From contig LS997565.1 of assembly GCA_000469685.2 (NCBI GenBank), positions 11,893,505-11,957,504 on the forward strand: 64,000 nt of DNA, read 5' to 3'. The first letter of the stretch is position 1. Every line of letters starts with the position of its first letter. This document shows, in pieces, positions 59,252 through 64,000 of this stretch. The stretch comes from Haemonchus contortus (Eukaryota; Nematoda; Chromadorea; Rhabditida; Trichostrongylidae). A program made the position numbers and the translations under genes. Under the pieces are notes generated by a model, which saw only the letters and a list, made by a program, of their open reading frames with translations, made no database searches and was not told the origin of the DNA.

Positions 59252-62200
59252 ATGAACCACCTAACATGGATTTTGGCTAATTTGTTTGTTTTCATCACCC
59301 ATGTGATTGCCGATCCTCCGTTCCTCTTTCCACATGGCTATTTTGACAGCAGGAAATTGAAGCCATTCGATGCCATATACCTGAATATGATGGCACAATC
59401 AAATTTGGAATACGGTGGAGTAACTCTTGAGGTAGGCCGCTCGTTCTTGTTGGATTTCTTTGTTGTGGCCTCAGTTTCAAAGCTGCTGCTACTGGAGAAT
59501 AATTAACCTTTTGCATTAATGGAGCCAATCAATCCCTTCTCAGGGATGCGCCCCGTATTCACCTCCGTTCAGAATCGTAGTGACAAATCGTTTTGAGTGC
59601 ATATTCAGCTCATACAATGACTTGTGGTGTCCAGCCACTGTACAAAACAGTACATACTTTACGTTCCTTGACGAGTGTGGTACCATTAACCGACCCACGA
59701 GGATGGAGGACTTGGTTGGTCTTAACGCGTGTTATCCGGAAGATGGTACTGGTCATATATGAGTGATAATGCGCTATTACACCGTCCACTGGAGAATGGG
59801 AAAAGATCGATGCGCCACGTGCTATTTTCCCCTCAGAATTATTTATTCGCTTACATGAGCACTTGAACATTGATTCAGTCTCTGCCGATGAGTCCTGAAG
59901 GTCGGCTGATAGTGACTTGAGCAATTTCGTGTTCCATAGTCGAGTTAATGCTCAAAAAGTTCCAGTCAACTGAGTAACTTAACATCTGTAACATTTCAGT
60001 TGATTCTTTGTCACTTATTTCGATTATACTGAACGCCACCTACTCGGATAGCCTCAATCCGTGCTATTTGTCAGGTTGCTTGAGTGGCAGTTTAAAAAAC
60101 AATATCAAGCCCATTTGCCGGGGATCTTCATAACAACTCGCAAAACTTAGGGTGCAATTTGCTGTACCCCCACGTATGCCACTTTTATTTTTAAATGAGT
60201 TTGTGCTTCTAATCACCTCAACTCCAACTGTAGTAAATACGTTCTTGAAAACTTCTGCTCACCCCAATCCTATAAATTTTTATAACGTTCACGTCTAGTT
60301 TACAATTTTTGCTTTTTTTGAGTTTTGAGTGAGTTAATGAGAGCTCCGAGAATGGCCGCCTTTTGAACGCTCCCATGGTTCTTTATGAAAGGTACAAGCA
60401 CGGCGTACGCCAATAGATTCACTCAAAATGTTTATCTTGACGAAAATCTCTTTGCAGGATCTCGACAAATTGGACAAAACGAGAGAACTCGTCAATGGTC
60501 CACCGGCTTCGCCACGTGACAGAGAGGAAGTGAACGTACTTCCTTATTATGCACTTTTGCCACTGGATACCGGTAAGCAAACTACAGACTTCGCCACTCA
60601 TTCGACTCTCATTCGGAATCGTAGTGACAATTTGAAGGGTCTGCTGCCTTTACAAAGACTTTCAGTGGTCAACCGATGTATAAGTTACTGCTTCTATCTT
60701 ACCAGACCAAGATGGTACCGTGTAATGGGGGAATGGAAGGCTCAATTCACTTGGGCGAGTACCAGTCCTGTACTCTATCCTCGGTTCGTGTGTGACAGTG
60801 CTCCGCGTGCCACTACACCACCTCCAAGGAACGATTTGTACTAGAAAACACAAAGTTATGTAGTACTTTTGTTCTCCCAGACGAATTTGAGAACAATTAG
60901 CCGACACTGGAGGGGTGGAAGGTTCAGCTGGCTTTGCGGGAATCAATCCGGGGCCCGATCCCTGGATCATGCTTGTGATAGCACTCCACTTGCCATTACA
61001 CCACCTTTGCTCTACAAAGCCTTGAACTGAAACTTGTCTCAGTCTGCATGAAGAACATTTGTTTTGAGTGCTACAATCTGATCACCTATTTGTTTTCAGA
61101 CGCCATTGCACCAGGACCGAAAAACTCATACTATGGAGGACCCCAGGATTCATTTTCTAGCCTCGCCAGAGATCACTCCTCTTCGGGAGGTAAAGCTCGT
61201 GATGGCGAAGCTCGGCTGAAAACAACGCAGCCACCAACTCCTTTGGAGTCCACAATGGCATTAGGTGAAGAGGCATCAGCTATGCCGCAAGCCAAACCGA
61301 TGATGAAGGAAAACCACCAGTCAGACGTAGTCTCCGAAAAACGCCCACGCTCTCCATTCAGCCGAATTCGGCGGCTACAAAGGCGTGAGTCCACCATACC
61401 AATCTTTTCTTGGGAACTGTTGAGAAAGAAAGAGACAATTTCTAAACTGAAAGAAGCATGCAGAGATTTCTTGACAGTCGCACTTGGGCAATTCTTCTTT
61501 TTCAGGGTATCGGCGAGCTGTGGAGGATGATGGGAATCCATTTGAAGAAATCGCGACACGTCCACCACCCAGGTACTAGTCAAAATTCAAGATACCGTTG
61601 TAGTCTCCAGGTGGAACCATGGGGAATTTATTGGAATTTTTATCAGAATTTTAGGAGTGAGGTACAGATGCAACGGGTTCGATACTACCTGAGACGGCAC
61701 AGAAAGCCTAAGAAGAAGAGACGACGAAATTTCCTTACAAGGGATGACATCTACGATCCCGAACGGTATTTCCCCATTTTGACATCAATTCAGAAGTTCA
61801 GTATAAGTTAAGTCAAATATGAGTAAATTTCAGAAATGAGAGGTCAAGGATGACAAAGGAAGAGAGACGGAGGCTGCGTGAAGAACTGGCTTTGAAGCCG
61901 ACGTCCGATGAAGCTGAGGACAGTCCAGTTACAAATCCCAAAGAGGCACAAGGTATCGGTTGCGGAAGTTTCCTTCTTTACATTACTAAGAGCTTCTGAA
62001 AATCTGTATTGATGAAACCCCGAATATCAGGCCTATCAGACACTTATTCCTGAGGTTTGGTCCGATCCCTTTCTGAATGTAAGCCTAGGTTGTTGGCTGA
62101 ATCTCTCCGAATGCCAAAAAAACCGCAGGCGGATTATCGTCTATTGATACAAATGTCTGCCCTTTTCGTGAATTATACCCATCAAGCGGTGGTCATTGAA

Positions 62201-63760
62201 CAAGGGCAGATTACAATCAGTCACGGTAAAATGAAGAGAGACTTATTCCCCACTATGGCAGTTACTGGCATGAGCTGAAGAAAAGGTTGATGGGTGCGAA
62301 AGGTTGTTGCAGCAGGGATAGGGTCACCTGGTAATGAAATAGATCAAAGGATTCCTGTTCCCCTTCAAAGAGACAAATTCTTTCCACGAAAAGGTTCCTT
62401 TCAATATGTACCCACGTGTACGAATTCGGAATGGAATGGTCTCGGTGTTTAATGGATAAGGGCTCGGTGCCCGAACAGCACAAGTACTGGTTCGAGACCC
62501 GTCCAAGGCCGAAGTTTTGTACATAACTCGCCAACCTTGTAAAAACTTTCAGATCGCGTGCTGCGGCGGAAAAATAGCAGTTATCAGGACCTCAAGTCTG
62601 AACTGCTCAGAATCGCTCAGAATTGGCTGTGTGGTTTTCCTTCTGTATAAACCGTTCATTCCTCTTTGGCGCTGAAATTACTCGCCCACGTAGGAATGGG
62701 AGGCCTAGGGGCCTAGTCACCCTCTCTACGTTGACGTTTTACCCTGGATATGAGACCAGGGCACTGTGGGAGCGTCGTCACATTGCACGATCCGGCATGA
62801 TGAACTGTAGCGCGCACGATTTGTAGCAACCATTGATGAATGTGATTGGTCCGGCAACATTTATTGATTGGAAGGGGATCAATCAATAAATACGTGCAAC
62901 TCGACAACCCGTCGATGGTTTGGAAAAATGTTGATTTCGATACGAATACGATATGGCATTTTTCGGACTTCCTTTTTTCGATTTTTTATCAAATGAACTC
63001 AAGGTAATAACGAGTAATGTTGAGTAATATCATAGCTAATTCATTGATACTTACAATTTAAGGTGGAAATAGACATTACAGATTTCTTTGGGGAAGTTGA
63101 AAAGAAACACTTCTCAAAATAAAGTTTTTCAGAAGAGCTTGTGCGCCTGCAGAGGCCGGTGCATACCGGAGGACGTGAAGGAGCGCACAAAGACTTCCAG
63201 GCCACGCCACAGCCTGATCGTTTGGTACGTCACTTATGAATCAGCTTTCACTTAAAAAAGGTCCTGAGTCACAGAAAGTTTGTAGAGAAAGTAAATGAGG
63301 TAAAATGGCAAACAGGTCTTCCTACAAACCGTAGCGGATACTCGGACGGGCATGGATAGCAACTTAATCCTCATAGACGAGTGTGGTATCAATTAACCGA
63401 CCTCGTAGGGATGGAAAGTTTGATTGGCTTAGGCGAGTACCCATCCGGGATTTGATCCCGTGACCATGTGTGTGTGATAGTGCGCTATTTCCCTTTACAT
63501 CGACTCTGACGTAGGCAGGAGGACGTAGATGGTTCCCTAGCTTTACCTGTTTGAGAGCCGCGTGGATGACTGAACAAGCCGAACCGCTTCACAGAAAAAA
63601 ACTCAAATACATACCTTTTTAGCCGACTTTGATTCCGACGATGGACCGCCTGCCTCGTCTTCGAAACAATCCCTTTCAATCCATTGATATCAGTGGACCT
63701 ACTGTAATCAGCTTGCCGATTCCACCCAACATCGACGAAGAGTTGGAAAGACACCGTTGA
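59252..63760 (+). CDS. Unrecognised secreted protein with signal peptide, 8 exons
   Basis: I do not recognise the family. Exons: 59252-59431, 60458-60572, 61100-61384, 61506-61572, 61655-61765, 61834-61952, 63133-63224, 63623-63760. All junctions are GT..AG with matching phases, giving about 368 residues. Start ATG 59252 begins MNHLTWILANLFVFITHVIA, a good signal peptide predicted to be cut before Asp21. The mature part has an acidic-aromatic N-terminus (FPHGYFDSRKLKPFDAIYLN), a low-complexity Ser/Gly/Pro middle (about 100-170), a very basic run RHRKPKKKRRR around 230-240, a charged helix (MTKEERRRLREELALKP), and a Pro-rich C-terminus ending in an IDEELERHR motif. The basic run could be a furin-like cleavage site or a heparin-binding patch (inference). 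A CCCCCCAG at about 59127 might accept a spliced leader. SINE copies fill introns 1, 2 and 7. If exon 7 were not spliced it would stop at 63239. Confidence 0.7.
59520..59795 (-). mobile_element. tRNA-derived SINE
   Basis: GCGCCCCGTATTC, TTCAGAATCGTAGTG and TACAATGACTTGTGG. In intron 1 of the secreted-protein gene. Confidence 0.8.
60592..60833 (-). mobile_element. tRNA-derived SINE, 3' end missing
   Basis: Begins in the ATTCGGAATCGTAGTG block; head GCCACTACACCACCTCC. In intron 2 of the secreted-protein gene. Confidence 0.78.
60868..61012 (-). mobile_element. SINE 5' half
   Basis: TGTTCTCCCAGACGAATTTG to CCATTACACCACCTTTGC, tandem to and in the same orientation as 60592-60833. Confidence 0.75.
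62432..62512 (+). other. tRNA(Arg)-like relic
   Basis: GTCTCGGTGTTTAATGGATA resembles a tRNA-Arg 5' part with A box, and GGTTCGAGACCC serves as B box. Acceptor and T stems do not pair well, so it is a pseudogene or SINE head, not a working tRNA. Confidence 0.35.
63335..63508 (-). mobile_element. SINE 5' half
   Basis: TAATCCTCATAGACGAGTGTG through a GGGATTTGATCCCGTGACC box and GTGCGCTATTTCC. In intron 7 of the secreted-protein gene. Confidence 0.75.
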
Positions 63761-63882
63761 GACGACGTGCTTCATTTGTTGTAAAATCTTTGTTTACCCT
63801 TTGTTGTTTATTTGATGTACATATTGTAATAGTATGCCCTCAATTATTGGATGCAATCTTTAGCAAAGTTTTTCAAATATAA

Positions 63883-63888
63883 AATAAA
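63883..63888 (+). terminator. AATAAA polyadenylation signal of the secreted-protein gene
   Basis: A canonical AATAAA lies 123 bp after the TGA at 63758-63760, in an A/T-rich stretch. It is the nearest perfect hexamer on this strand. Confidence 0.55.
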
Positions 63889-64000
63889 ACACATCTATTA
63901 TGAAATAAATGTAAATTATGCTCCGGAGAAATACGCTCAACTCCTAAAGTCAGAGTGTCCGTTCTTTGGTTGGTTCAGATATTGTCTAGCCAGGTAGGAA

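Noticed and set aside
1..64000. CRISPR arrays, rRNA, operons and bacterial regulatory sites
   Set aside because: None present; the sequence is eukaryotic.

Overview
The window looks like nuclear DNA of a nematode, probably a clade V strongylid such as a hookworm relative. The reasons are intron-rich genes whose introns end in TTTCAG or TTCAG, long repeat-filled introns, many C/G homopolymer runs, a Tc3-like transposon, and protein families well known in nematodes. The species is inference. The bacterial features in the request (operons, RBS, CRISPR) are absent.

Most coding sequence is in short exons, so I rebuilt genes by joining exons with canonical GT..AG sites and matching phases. Four multi-exon genes are well supported: (1) a rhodopsin-family neuropeptide receptor-like GPCR on + (20003-28447, 8 exons); (2) a CRAL-TRIO plus GOLD (Sec14-like) lipid-transfer protein on - (41383 down to 34186, 9 exons); (3) a Nup107-like nucleoporin on + (50551-57136, 16 exons seen, 5' end not fixed); (4) an unrecognised secreted protein on + (59252-63760, 8 exons). 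Two weaker small genes on - are proposed at 49716-50164 and 57586-58139.

Layout: 1-19990 is gene-poor and holds scattered SINE copies, one short inverted-repeat element and an AT-rich block. 20-28.5 kb is the GPCR. 28.5-34.1 kb is repeat-rich, with a 1.9 kb inverted repeat and a TIR element. 34.2-41.4 kb is the CRAL-TRIO gene, and its last intron carries a nearly perfect 397-bp-arm palindrome. 41.4-49.7 kb is gene-poor. 49.7-58.1 kb is Nup107 and its small neighbours, with a 1.57 kb palindromic Tc3-like transposon in one intron. 59.2-63.8 kb is the secreted-protein gene.

The strongest repeat signal is a tRNA-derived SINE of about 300 bp, present in about thirty full or partial copies on both strands. 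It has a pol III A box, a perfect B box and a CCTTTAT-type tail. The most interesting element is the palindrome at 34611-35475: each arm carries a hammerhead-ribozyme-like core of the minimal type known from Penelope-like retroelements. The genes have unrelated housekeeping or signalling roles and show no sign of acting in one pathway.
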